Shown here piece by piece: positions 48,618 to 60,245 of a stretch of DNA of 64,000 bases. Position 1 is the stretch's first letter, and each line of letters starts with the position of its first letter. Source of the stretch: Combretum micranthum (taxonomy: Eukaryota; Streptophyta; Magnoliopsida; Myrtales; Combretaceae); NCBI GenBank assembly GCA_024138025.1, contig JAMXBD010000023.1, positions 806,001-870,000 of the forward strand. The letters run 5' to 3'. A program made the position numbers and the translations under genes. The notes beneath the pieces were generated by a model, which made no database searches, was not told where the DNA came from, and saw nothing but the letters and a program-made list of their open reading frames with translations.

Positions 48618-49336
48618 TATCACGCCTCAAAGGATTCTTTAAACGTGACAGTCCGCTACACTCAATATTAAAGCTTAAATATGATAAACTTAGTCATTCC
48701 AAAAGCTTCAATATCAGGTGTAAGGTGTACCTTCATGATCATAGAGGACTAACTTTGAAACAAGTTGTTTAAGAAGACATTCATAATAGTAGTTAAGAAT
48801 GGGAATCACAACATAATCACCTTAAATATGGAAAGAGTCTTACAAATATTAAAGGGATATTCCCCTATCAAAAGATATAGTCTATCATAGTCTATTCAAA
48901 TAAATTACATTGGAGATTTACTTAGAAGTCTAAGTTTAAGTCTAAGTCTAAGTCTACATCTAGTCTTTGACTTTATCCAAAACTCTTGAATCCAAAAGGG
49001 TAGTACCTGAGAAAAGTATCCTCTGAGCGTCAACCAAAGGTAGGGTGTTGCAATAAATAAGGTAAGCTTACTTGCTTAGTAAGAATTATTTCCACAAATA
49101 AAATACTCGAGCAATCAATATTCAAACAAGTTATTTAAACAAGAATATAAGGTGCAACAAATATGTGAGCAAACAATACATATGATTTTTTGGGAATTAT
49201 ATGTCGAACGGATTTACCCCTCCATTTAGGATTAGGTGTTATAAGCCATAAAGACTATAATTGGCAAATGAAATTTTTTGTAGTTTTTATACAGGCTACT
49301 ACTAGCTGCTAAAATGTCGTTAATTCAGGTGTCTAC

Positions 49337-49411
49337 TGTTGATTCTCTATTAACTAAAGTTTTGATGATAACAAAATAGAAACTAATAAATTTATTTAGT
49401 GTGCAAAATTT

Positions 49412-49442
<31 letters not shown>

Positions 49443-51056
49443 TTTAAGGCAGAACCTTCCACAGAACTTTAAAGAATCTTGATGAGCTCAAGATGAGCAA
49501 TTAAATGAGTTATATTTATATGAGTTACATGCTTTGTTTATCATAAACAAATATACATAAGTTTTGAGGTAAGCTATAATGTTCTCAAATGGTTTTCAAA
49601 AGAATAAAGGATGTATATAATGTTTTCTAGAAGGTTACTTTAAGGATAAAGCATTTTTTGAGAAAAACAGAACTTTTCCCAGAACCTTTTACTGGAATTT
49701 TTTTTAACAACAAGAGTTACTGTTCATCTTTTTCAGCAAGGTCTACTACTGTTCAAATGGATTCATAGGAGTATAATGAAGACCTAGCTTCGAGATAATA
49801 AGTATATTTGGGTAATATACTTATTTGTTCCATTAAAGTCGGATTATATCCAAAGGAGATTTAAACAATTTTTATTTCTCTCTCTACAAGCGAGAACAAT
49901 TATTTAAAGAGAAAATCAGATACGATTTTCACAGGTTCAGGTCAAGACAAATGTATTATCGGTATTAATTTATGACAAAAGCAAGATTATCTTTTATCTA
50001 ATTTCATGGATCTTGCTAAGGAAATCAAAAGTAGATAAACATTATCTTCAAAATAAGATAATAGAGGAACATAACGATGAAGACCGAGACATTAGCAATA
50101 GATAAATTCTAAGTTTATCTCCAAGCAGAACAACGATATGGAAGGAATTCAAATGGGATGCATCCAGATTTTAATATATCACGTGAATCAAGCTAAGTTT
50201 ATTTATCTATTATAATCACACATTATATCAAATTTAAACCAGGAGAACAAGCAAAAGTTTGATATTATTATCTTCTATCTGTTGGAAGCAATAGGGTGGT
50301 TTTCAAATTTTAAAATAAGGATAAGGCATAACAGATTCAAGCCGAGATATTTAGGATGGGATATTTAACTTTCAAAACAATTTATGAATGTTAAAATAAG
50401 AGTAATATATCTGACGAAGACAAAAGAAAAGGAAGAATCATCAAATATACCTTCTCCACGCAGCAAACAAAAAGCTCTCTCCTTTACCAAAAAGATATAT
50501 AAAAGCAAATACGGAACAAATTACAAAAGTTTGCCTTCATCGAGATTTTTCATAATTTCTCTACATTTGCAATAGCGAGCTAATCTTTTAGCATTTATTC
50601 TTTAGCTCTTTGATTTAAAGATTTTATTTTATAAAGAAGGAACGTGTTGTTTCCTTCTTAGTTGATAGTTTAGTTACAAGTTTAGACTCTGTAAATCGGT
50701 TGTAACTAGAGGATAGCTTTGAGAATCGAGCAGAGAGGATTGCACAAGCTTGTAATTTAAACTTATTGGATATAGTGGAACAAAACTTGTAGGATAACGG
50801 GGTTTCAGACTCGAAGTTGGAAAAGTGGACTGACGCACAAGGTGGAACCACTATATATTGCAGCCTGATCTTCTTTTCTCTATTCTTTTACTTTTATGCA
50901 ATTTATTTTTATATTTGTTTAATTGGTATATTATTCTCATTTTTCAAAACCAAAAAGGGGATTATTTTAAAGTAAAAAATCTATAATAATCAATTAAACC
51001 ACCCCCCCCCCCCCCCCCCCCCCCTCCCCCTTCTTGATTATTATTTGGGACCAACG
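49337..51056 (+). mobile_element. Sirevirus-type copia solo LTR (1720 bp)
   Basis: The exact target duplication tctac lies at 49332-49336 and 51057-51061. It starts TGTTGATTCTC and ends TTGGGACCAACG, matching the LTRs of the element at 21679-31211 except that the terminal CA reads CG. It shares GTTTTGATGATAACAAAA, CAGAACCTT, GACCTAGCTTCGAG, GCGAGCTAATC and GATTATTATTTGGGACCAAC in order. No internal region is present. It is nested in the gypsy LTR 48618-52260. Sequence is clearly diverged from the other copy, so it is a different and probably older insertion. Confidence 0.9.
51002..51030. repeat. Poly-C tract (C23 T C5) near LTR end
   Basis: Twenty-three consecutive C, one T, then five C, located where the related 5' LTR at 21679 has only six C (23280-23285). 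Length may be unstable in the genome or in sequencing. The G-rich complement could form quadruplex structures. Confidence 0.85.
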
Positions 51057-52326
51057 TCTACCCACCATAGTAATCGGCCGATCATTCACCATAAAGTATA
51101 ATTTCGAGTTCTACGGATCTCACTACAATGCCCTCATCCTACCAAGGGTATAGTAATGAATGCAATGTGACTCATTACGTGTTATACATGAATCATCTTA
51201 TTTAAGTAATTGTGGCATAATATTAGATGTTTTAAAAGTGATCATAGAGTTTGTAGACATATTATTTCTATACTAAATCAAATATTAATTATTTGACAAT
51301 TCCTGCCTCGATATACTTAATATAATTTCAACCATATATATAAGGCATATACGCTTTCATGTTTTTATCTTTTTCTAATTCTAATGCCGATAATCTACAC
51401 GCAAAATCATAAGAACAAGAATGTAAGAAATTAAACTCACTCAGCTATGACAGCTAAAGCTTCTAGTTGAAATAGTCCTCAGGGTGTGGAAACTCGAGCT
51501 CCGCTTCACCTAAACAAGAGAAATACCCAAAATGAGTATTTTTTGGAAGTTCTACTTAAACTTGCAAATTCTATTTTACTAAGTTCGTCAAAATTCGTAT
51601 GGAGTAAAATTCCACCTTAAAATGGCCATAACTTGCTCATTTTAACTCAGAATTTCGCATATTATATACCGTTTTGTACTTACTTGAAAATATTTATCTA
51701 TTTTAAGGTCATTTGGGTTTCAAAAAGACATGGTACAGAATTGTCATGAAAATCCCAACCCTTAAAACATGATTTTTCCAAACTTTTTATCAACCAAAAT
51801 CTCATAGCAAACATATAGATATTTATATAGTTGAAAATTTTCTTTTAATACATATGCAACTCATATTATATACATGATTCTAATGATGTTGTCTTAATCA
51901 ATAATTTTTCATAAAACAGTTTTTTTTATAGTTTGTACTACTAGTTGAAAAAGTGAAGTTTAATAATTTTATTTTAAGTTATTGAAATTAAAGCTAAAGA
52001 TTTTTATGCGAAATAATTAATTTTCCTTAACTCTTAAAAAATAATTTAGATTAAAAATTTTTGTTTTTCCAAGTTATCTACTAATTTTATTTCCTAATTA
52101 GATTTTACTTGGTGAGTTGATTTTAACTTGTTTTGAAAAGCTTGTTTTGATCTTTATACTTATTAAAATATTAGTGAAGATCTTATAATTGAATTTTTAA
52201 GAAAATTTATCTTAGCAAAGTATTATCAACATTAAGGTCTTAGTGGTAGTTTGAAAAGAGAGTAAAGAATTTCTTGGTTAATTTTTGAAAAGTCCTTGCA
52301 TTTTAACAACACTAAAATCTATGGGA

Positions 52327-52423
52327 TTTATAGGGAATGGAACTATTGATATCGTCTATCAGATGATACAAATGACCAATGGTTAAGATAAGTCCCTTTC
52401 ATAATGGATATAGAGATTGACTC
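52327..52423. repeat. 97-bp direct repeat, right copy
   Basis: Counterpart of 48521-48617, same orientation, about 80% alike without gaps. It lies after the faded end of the gypsy LTR and just before the hAT MITE at 52433. Confidence 0.8.
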
Positions 52424-52432
52424 CCTTATGCA

Positions 52433-53134
52433 TAGTGATGCAACCGAGGCCAGTTTAGGATGGGTCATATATAAACCCGAACCCGACCCGATTCCCTATA
52501 GGGTTGTCCAAACCCAACCCGTGACCTTATAGGGTTTTATATGTAATACCCAAACCTACCTTGCTTCGTTGACTCGATTTTATCTTTACACTTTTTTCTT
52601 TTTTTTCCCCTTTTTCATTCTTTTTATTCATCATCTGTATACTTGTCTTCATGATATATTCTCCATTTTACTTATTTGTTTCAATATCTTTTTATTTGAC
52701 GGTAAAGCTACAAATAAAAAAAAAAGTTATTAAGCTAGACAATTGATTTTTGATGTATAACAATTAATTTATAACACAATATAATAGAATTTACTTTACT
52801 TGAGGACTGACATAGATATATAAATATGAATATTGCCTCTTATTAATCATAAAAAAGCATAAAATTCTCAATTGGACAAAAAAAAAATCATGGAGTTATA
52901 AAAATAATAAAAAAAAGGATATATCCAAGTTTTGATATTATAAAATTGTATTTTATTTTTTATAATCTTAGTAGGTCGGGTCAACCCTATAGAGTTATAA
53001 TTATGATCCGAACCCGACTCATGACCCTATAGGGTCGTAAAAAGTTTTCTTATACCCATCCCATAATCTTATAAGGTTTTTAGTGAGTTGGGTGGGTCAG
53101 GTACCCTATAATGACCCACCCAATTGCATCCCTA
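52433..53134. mobile_element. hAT MITE, copy B (702 bp)
   Basis: Flanked by cttatgca (52425-52432) and cttatgga (53135-53142), an 8-bp target duplication with one mismatch. Left end TAGTGATGCAACCGAGG, right end in reverse TAGGGATGCAATTGGGTGGG. It shares the CCCTATAGGGTT and ACCCGACCCGA words and its size with copy A at 37675-38387. Non-coding. Confidence 0.9.
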
Positions 53135-53220
53135 CTTATGGACTCAGTATAGAAGATTTTTGAAAGAAGTCATGAGCAAGAAAAGGAAGATGAATGGGAG
53201 ATAGATAGTCGTGATGTTTT

Positions 53221-53773
53221 AGGCATGTACTGAAGCTTTGAAGAATGCACTGCCCCTTAAATTGAATGATCCAGGGAAATTTACTTTCGATTGCAATATT
53301 GGAGATACTCAATTCAAAAATGCATTTTGTGAGTTATGTGCAAGTATTAATTTGATTACTTTCTCCGTGGCAAAGAAATTAGATTGGGGGATGTAATCAA
53401 GAAGACTGAGATGACAATTCAATAGGCTAATCGCTCAATTAAAAGACCAAGAGGGGTAATTGAGGATGTGCTTTTAAAAGTAGACAAGTTCATTTTTCCA
53501 GTGGACTTTGTTGCTTTGGATATAAAAGAAGATCAAGAGATTCCCTTCATACTTGGACGCCCATTTATAGCTACTGTTAGAGCTGTCATAGATGTTAAGA
53601 ATAGCAAGATGGTGCTAAGGGTTAGAAACAAAGAATTGAATGTGAATACCATGAAGAGATGGAAAAAGAACCCAAAATCCACCAAAGCTAACACAACTGA
53701 AAGTGCAAGAGTAAAATCATGCAAGAAAAGGATGAATGACAAGAAGAAGACTAGTCAATTTGAACCTCCTTGA
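53221..53773 (+). pseudogene. Ty3/gypsy aspartic protease region, Athila/Tat-like, decayed
   Basis: The frame opens ALKNALPLKLNDPGKFTF and IGDTQFKNAFCELCASIN, the retropepsin start of Athila/Tat-type Pol. The usual catalytic word is D(L)GASIN; here Asp reads Glu and Gly reads Cys (CELCASIN), so activity is lost. A stop follows after KKLDWGM near 53393, with a frame change. The next part reads ANRSIKRPRGVIEDVLLKVD, then FIFPVDFVALDIKEDQEIPF, then ILGRPFIATVRAVIDV, the conserved second half with the ILGRPF motif. A Lys-rich tail follows to the stop at 53773. The usual gag before it and RT after it are missing. In intact elements the protease cuts the Gag-Pol polyprotein. Confidence 0.82.
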
Positions 53774-55300
53774 AGAAGAAAGTTTGAAAGTCAGGCTGAG
53801 ACTATAAAACAAGCGTTGAGTAGGAGGCAACCCACTATTATCTATCTATTAATATCTTTTTCATTTTCTTTTTTTTTTCTTTGCTCTGATAGTGTTCCTT
53901 ATGTGTGTAAATAAGATGAAAAAATCAGGAGCTAAAGAGCTTTACTACAGACAACAAGAGGGATGAAAATTGACTTATAAATAGAAATTTCTTTTTTGTT
54001 GTATTAGTTGGAATTCAACTATCATCAATTATCAAAATCGAGGAAGTGCCAGTTTTTATTTTCTCCTTTATTTTCTTTATTTCTTTCCTGTTATTGAGCT
54101 AATTAGGAATAGTGAGGTCACTGTTCGATTTAAGTGTGGGGAAGGGATAATGAATGGAGAACTGTAGAGAATGGAGTTGAATTTGACTGCTGATGATGTC
54201 TGAAATATTGTTTTGATTGCATATCTATGACATTTGCATTGTATTGTTATACCCATACCTTTGAACTGTTTTTCAAAGTTTTTGAAATCTTGAGATTGTA
54301 CAAAAGAATTGTAGAAAGCATTTGTGAAAAATTGAAATTGACTTGTTAAGTGCCTTACTCACCTGCTCTTGTGATTATAATACTTTGTTAAAATTAAGTA
54401 GTGAAATCTTTTTTAAGAACAAACTTACCTTGTATTTAAATTTAGAATTGAAAATTTGAGAGTAGGTCAAGTCCTTAAGTGAAAAATAAACAGGTCTACT
54501 TCTAGGAGAAATTTAGCTTGTATATAATCCTTGAGTTATTTTGATAACATTTAAACACTTAGTGAAAGAGGTAGAATAAATTCTTTTCTTAGTGATCCTT
54601 TATAAAAAGTCTTAATTTGTATTGCATTCAAAAGAAAAGAAAAAAAACAAGCATAACCTCTACTTCAATGACTTAATTAATTGAGTTTAGAGTATCTGAA
54701 CTTGAATGTTAAAGTGAAGAAGAGTTCTTAGGAGTCCTTTAAAACTTAGTCACTTAGGTAATGAGCTTGGGATATGCCAACTCAATGAATTCACTATAAC
54801 GAGAAGGGAGCAAAGGTAAAAGTTCAATCCTTAAACTTTAAAAGAGAGAAAAAAAAAAAGAATAAGTGTTTGTATGAAAGAAAAAGACAAAAAGAATGCA
54901 AAAGCTCCAAATGAGTTAAAATTTATAATAGAAAGGGAGAAATTCTAAGGAATGAGTAGATACCATATGCTTTCACTCTGTGTTGCTGAGAGTATATACC
55001 TACTAAATGTCCCGTGAAGTTTAAATGGTTGTTTTTCCTTAATGGACTGTGCATCTACTTTTGGATGGAATGTTCTTTTGTTAAAAACTGGGATTAAAGT
55101 TTGTTTTGTCTAGATTAGCTACTAAATTTTGATTGTAGTAATCAAATTACACGTTTTCAGTTTGGTTTGAGCGTTAGGCACTAGCAATGCAAGTTATAGC
55201 TATCAAAAGAAAAGATGCTAGAGTTTTGAATGATAAAGTGTTGTATATTCTATGACAGATTTCTACTTCTTGTTCTTAATTATATGAATGGTCACAAGGG
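53774..55300 (+). other. Non-coding part of Athila/Tat-like element
   Basis: Contains AGGAGGCAACCCACTATT near 53822 and TTAAGTGTGGGGAAGGG near 54129. The GGGAGGCAACCC and AAGTGTGGGGRGGG words are familiar from non-coding regions of plant Athila/Tat elements. No env-like or RT coding sequence can be read. The far end, near 55300, is approximate. Confidence 0.5.
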
Positions 55301-55309
55301 AGTTACACC

Positions 55310-55700
55310 AGCATTAAAGGCCGGCAGCCTTGAATTAAATTTGGCCAGCCTTTAACGTGAAAATTAATTTTCGAAAGCAGCAATAAATATACGCCGTCTT
55401 CAACACCGACGGCGTAACTATTCTAGTGACAGCATAGAATGAAAAGTCACAAACCGCTTGATTTTCCCTTGTGAAAGCTGACAGTGTAAAGGCCGACTCT
55501 AATAATTTGAATTCTATTCACATCTAATATTACCTCCAGGCCGGCAGCATATGATCAAATTTAGCCCGCGTACATTATAATTTATTAATGCTGGTTGGAT
55601 TTCTTCATTGAACACTGGCAGCGTTTGTTGATTCGCTTGAAGGCTGCCTCTTTTCCATTCAACGTTGGCGGTGTTCTTTGTAGACTTTTCGGTATACAAT
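55310..55700. repeat. GC-rich CCGGC/GCCG word cluster with hairpin
   Basis: Recurrent GGCCGGCAGC, GGCCAGCC and GGCAGCGT words occur in AT-rich sequence. A perfect 9-bp hairpin pairs TACGCCGTC (55390-55398) with GACGGCGTA (55408-55416) over a 9-base loop. The style matches the cluster inside the gypsy LTR at 29110-29370. It is probably part of a gypsy LTR, but no ends were found. Confidence 0.5.
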
Positions 55701-55871
55701 ATGTTTTTGTCTAGATTTAAACAACACTTCTCCAATTTGCTTGTGTTTGAAAGATAAATCCTTAACGACCTAAAATAACACAATTAACACACTTAAGTAC
55801 CATTTCCAATTGATTTCTATAAAATTTATAACAAGTTTATCATGATTTGATCAAGGAAAATTGAGTGAAAT

Positions 55872-56278
55872 ATGACTTTATCACTCATTAATGAAAATGC
55901 CTACAAGCTAAACTTACCTGGTGAGTATCATGTAAGTGCTATTTTTAATGTCGCTGATCTGAGTCCATTTGATGCATGTAATTGTTTGAGGATAAATCCT
56001 TTTCAAGAGGAAGGGAATGATGGAGGTATAGCTAAGAGTTGGAGAGTAGATCCACTTAAGATGCCACTTGAACCGATTACATGAGCTCAAGTTAACAGGT
56101 TCAAAGATACACTCAATGGTCTTATCCAATAAGTTCAAGAAGAGGAGTTCCACATGTACCACACCAAAGATGAGCCAAAAGTGATCAACATCCTCAAAGA
56201 TCACATGGAAGATCATGTAATAGATGAGCAGGTTGAAAGCCACCTCAAAGTTGCCAGTATTGCTGTCAATGCCGCCTA
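55872..56278 (+). pseudogene. Ty3/gypsy Pol C-terminus (end of integrase), decayed
   Basis: The frame reads INENAYKLNLPGEYHVSAIF, then NVADLSPFDACNCLRINPFQ, EEGNDGG and PLEPIT, a stop at 56082, then AQVNRFKDTLNGLIQ. This is the well-known end of plant gypsy integrase (NDNAYKVDLPGEYNVSATFN, DLSPF, R(S)NPFEEGGND, GPITRARAKKFKEAL). The Arg of ITRA reads as stop, and a second stop follows LIQ. The core domains of integrase, RNase H and RT are missing upstream. An LTR-like segment ending at 56865 follows directly, as expected for a 3' end. Confidence 0.85.
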
Positions 56279-56279
56279 A

Positions 56280-56865
56280 AAGCCGTTGGCATAAGGCGAT
56301 GCATTGTGGGCCTTCAGCCAACTTTCATTGCTTCAAAATTTGACCAGGTTTGAGTTTTTAAGAGCCGATACATAAGCCACCGGCTTAGGAATTGTACGCC
56401 TTTGGTGTATAGGGATAATACACCAGCCTTCATGCCAGCATACTATGTTACGAATTGCGTTTTTGTTTTTTTGGTTGCCAGCATTATTTATAAGCTACCA
56501 ACCTATGTTTAGTCAACAACTTTAGTTGTTTTAAGACTTTTGGGGTTCCTTTGTATTATTATATATAGACCTATTTGCTTTGTAATTGAACATAACTTTG
56601 AATACAAGTATGAGAGAATTTCTTTTTGGTTCTTAAACGAACTATTCTAAACTTATCGGTTTATCCGTGGCATTTAATCTTAACTTATCAATCGGATTTC
56701 CATCACCGATTGTAGCGTCTTCACTATACCAAGGTTATTGCTTCCATATAAGCAATGGGTCGAGGTTTCCATCTGATCTTAAACGATCTTAGGAATTGGC
56801 TGCCAGATTTAGGTATTGGGTTTCGTCACGGGTTGGTATGGTTCGTATGAACTTGGGACGTGATA
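56280..56865 (+). mobile_element. 3' LTR (partial limits) of gypsy element
   Basis: Follows the Pol C-terminus. It contains TAAGCCACCGGCTTA-type hairpin words (near 56370-56385), TATATATAGACC near 56560 as a possible TATA region, and AACGATCTTAGGAATTG. It ends CTTGGGACGTGATA at 56865, a form of the gypsy GGGCGTGACA end with the final CA reading TA. The start could not be fixed. LTR identity to other copies was not established. Confidence 0.5.
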
Positions 56866-58050
56866 GTAAATACTTAGTTTACTTCATTTTTAAGTAATAT
56901 AAAATGAAGTGACCTTAAGTTAGTTTTATTTGTAGTAAATAATATCCAAGAGCAATATTGCTCATATCCTCTTTCAATTATTGCAAAAATCCTTAAAACA
57001 TCTTGTTAGGTGATTAAGTAAAGTTTTATATTGGCTTAAATCTACTTGGTTACACCATGTGGTGTAGCTAGTCCAATCAAATTAGATGGTGCAAAAGGTA
57101 CACTTAATTAGATGTGGATGATGTTTTAAGGTTATTATGTGGTCCTTTATCTCTTAATGTTTTTAGGTTGTACAAGATACTAGCATCTAATGAGATCAAA
57201 CTCAAGGAGGTTTTTTATGGTAATTTATGAAATGAGAAGAGTTGCATTAAGTAACTCATTACTACTCTAGGAAATGTGACCATGATTCTATGCTAATGTC
57301 CATTTTATGATGGAGGACATTAGCAATATTGGTGCTAGTGAGTACAAAGGATGTTGCATGTTGGCTAGGTCAAGAAAATCTATATACTTCACTCAGTTAT
57401 GACATAGATAAATCTATGGTAAGGATAGTTTGGACAGAGGTGGGGTTAAAGTGGTATAAGAAGCACTTAATACCTCAAGATGTGTTAACTTGTATATTAG
57501 AGAAGTATTGCAAGTGCTAGTTGAATTTATATTTATATAAAGTTTTTAGAGCAGATAAACTCCATCATTCAATGGTAGGATGATAGGTATTTGCACATCA
57601 ATCCAATACAAAAGATAGCATAGAGACAAAGGATGGGAAGAATAAAAAGTGGACATAAAGTCATATGGAGTTAAATTATACAACTTATTGGGTAGTTACA
57701 AAACCAACAAGATGGATATTTCTCATTTATTATAGATTTAAATTTACACAAGATGTGGCTTAAAATTCATCGATGCACCATGATGTGGTAGAGAGCATTA
57801 ATCAGTAAACAACATTGGTTCAATCAATTCAACTTTGTACATTCAATGTGGTCAATCCTGTTTTACGCAATCATGTGCAACTTGAGTTATTTTTTGCTTG
57901 AATTGTCTTTTTAAGGTATTATCCAATTGACTCTATTAAAATGCATCTATCGTCACTAATAAAGTGAAAAAAAGAACTCTTACAAAAACAAAGTGGAACT
58001 TATTGTGAGAATGATTGTTTCGAGATTACAATAAAATCCATGATGTTAAG
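56866..58050. other. Unassigned sequence
   Basis: No protein similarity seen. The 63-residue frame at 57329-57520 (with WLGQENLYTSLSYDIDK) has protein-like composition but no known motif. It could be a relic of an unrecognised transposon ORF. Confidence 0.35.
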
Positions 58051-58738
58051 GTTGTTAAACTCGCGATTCTACGTATAATCATCGAAGGGTTTGTAAAATC
58101 AAAACATAGAATTGAAATTTTCTACAACATATCCAATATAGGTTTGAAAAATTATAGATATATTTATAGTAGTCATAAAAAAAATTGAAATACATAAAGT
58201 ATGTAATTAAAAATAAAATTAAGCTCACTTCTTGATGATAACACTTAATTTATAATATAACATATATTAAAAAAAAAAAGCCAGTATGGTCAGAATTAAG
58301 TTCTTTTCTATTATTTTGTTTAAAAGAAGTTGCACATTGAAGGAAAAATAAAATTTTTCAACTTATGTTTAATTCTTAGTTATATAAATTAGATGAATAG
58401 GTTTTATTAAACTTTAGTATTATAACTTGACTTAAATAAATTTTATAAATATAAAACATGAGACTTGAGGGAGAGAAGGAGAGAGGAAAAGTGATAGAGA
58501 GAGTATGTAAAACCAAAATTGAAATACGATGAGGAAAATATATGATCCTAATAGTTAATGAGCATGTAAAACTACAATCATATTTTTTATACTTTAGCCT
58601 ATTTGACTTAAATCAGTAAACTCGGTTGAAATCATAAGAGTCTACAAAAAAATAATTCTACTCACGAGTTAACTCGGAAGAACATCCTAAAATCGCAAAC
58701 TCATAGAAACGCATAGGTAAAATCGTGATTTTGATAAC
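58051..58738. mobile_element. MITE with 26-bp terminal inverted repeats (688 bp)
   Basis: The left end 58051-58076 (GTTGTTAAACTCGCGATTCT...) and the reverse complement of 58713-58738 (GTTATCAAAATCACGATTTT...) match at 20 of 26 positions. Inner sequence is non-coding. No target duplication of 3, 8 or 9 bp was clear, so the superfamily is not assigned. Confidence 0.65.
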
Positions 58739-59329
58739 TATGCTTGTTGTTTTTTATTATGTTATAATGAATATGTTATGTGTAATCTATTATTCGAATT
58801 TTTTTTTCTTTCATTAACATAGTTATTTTTAGATTATTTATTTTCTTATGATTTGCAACTAAATATGGTTACAGATATTAGAGATACATTAGTTCGATGA
58901 TAATATAATGTCAAAGCAATTTCTACATGCCTAGTTGCATCCTTTTACTTCAGATTGATTGAATAACACTTATATTTACTCTCTTTATATCTCTACTTTC
59001 CATAAAAATTTATATAAATCTCAACCCATATAGTAAATTAGGTAATTGCTAAGCCCAAACTTCATCTATTCTTGTAATTAACTCCCTAAAATGTAAAAGG
59101 GTCAATTTGGTACGTAAACATCAGCAATGTTATAATTAACTAGTTCAAATTTGCTAATTTTTGTAAATAACTACTTCAACTTTTTCTTTTTCTTTTTTAA
59201 TTAAGTTCCTTATTTATGTATAATGACCTTGTCTTAACATCGGTGGAATGCTACCCCCAATTCCCTGTATGTTCGATAGAGCCAAAGATGTTATTCAAGT
59301 AAGAAAGGTAAGTAAATAACGAATGATAG

Positions 59330-60245
59330 CCATAGGTTGGATTGGAGAAAATTTCGGTACGACCAGCGCGGTTGTTCGAATTTCATTTTCTTCTTGGTTC
59401 GGTTTTTCCTAAAACTAAACTAAACCAAACCATAATTTACTGTTTGGTTTTTTTTTTTTTTTTGTCTCAAACCAAACTATTAAGTAACGGTTTGGTTCGA
59501 ATTAGAAATTTTTAAAACCATTAAATAATGGTTTGGTTCGGTTTGGATTATAGATTAAATAAAAATTCCAAATAAAATTATCTTTATTCTAGTTTTATTA
59601 CATTTATGTGGATATTTAAATATTTATATCATTTTACAAGTTTATATTATAAACCATGACAAAATACTTTATGAATTCATCATACTTTTAATATACAGTT
59701 TTCTATATAATCAGTTATCTACTGATAAAATACATTTACCCACCAATATATAGTAAGTCATAATTTATAGTTTTTAATAGAATCATCAAGTAAATTATCT
59801 ACCAATAAATTTAGCTCAAATAAAAATTCATCTATCAACAAATAAAATAATTCGCTGATAAAATATATTAAACAATTAATATATAATAAGAGTTTATAAC
59901 TGAATAAATAAATTTCCTACTTTATATAGTTAAAAGCTTTTAAAAACGAATAATAGTTCATCATTAGTAAAAAAATACACATCATGAGCCTAAAAAAATT
60001 AAAAATGAACAAGTTAATTTTACTCAATAGTCATCAAATAATAAATATTAAATAAAATCATATAAACATTATATTTTTCTAAAGCGGTTTGGTTCGGTTT
60101 TACGGATTGGTTTGGTTTACCTTTCAAACCAAATCATAAACTTATGGATTGGTTCAAATTAGAAAATTTTTAAAGCAAATCATTAAAAAAAAAAAAATTT
60201 AGTTTAGATTAGTTCAGTTAGGTTGGTTTTTTTGCCCACCTCCAG
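59330..60245. mobile_element. hAT-type MITE with CCAAACCAAACC subterminal repeats (916 bp)
   Basis: Both ends are rich in GGTTTGGTTCGG and its complement, a frequent pattern in plant hAT MITEs. The left edge CCATAGGTTGG and the right edge in reverse CTGGAGGTGGG are similar. The hexamer tgatag borders both edges (59324-59329 and 60246-60251). An 8-bp duplication would be expected for hAT, so limits may be off by a base or two. Confidence 0.65.

Larger units (their letters stand above)
48618..52260 (-). mobile_element. Truncated gypsy LTR, homologous to 32637-37322
   Basis: The left end TATCACGCCTC matches the left end of the LTR at 32637 (TATCACACCTC), and both soon read ACACTCAATATTAAA. After the nested copia LTR (49337-51056), 51420-51720 matches 33740-34010 through AATGAGTATTTT, GGAAGTTCTACTTAAACTT and AATGGCCATAACTTGCTCA. 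Similarity fades near 52260. The part holding the promoter in the other copy is missing, so it is truncated at its minus-strand 5' end. Like the other copy it carries TA instead of TG/CA at this terminus. Confidence 0.75.

Noticed and set aside
50624..50851. Minus-strand 75-residue frame similar to one at 27293-27541 (STISNKFKLQ)
   Set aside because: It is the antisense of homologous LTR sequence in two copia LTRs, not a gene.
55914..56321. Minus-strand 135-residue frame
   Set aside because: Shadow of the plus-strand gypsy integrase C-terminus, which shows clear family motifs.
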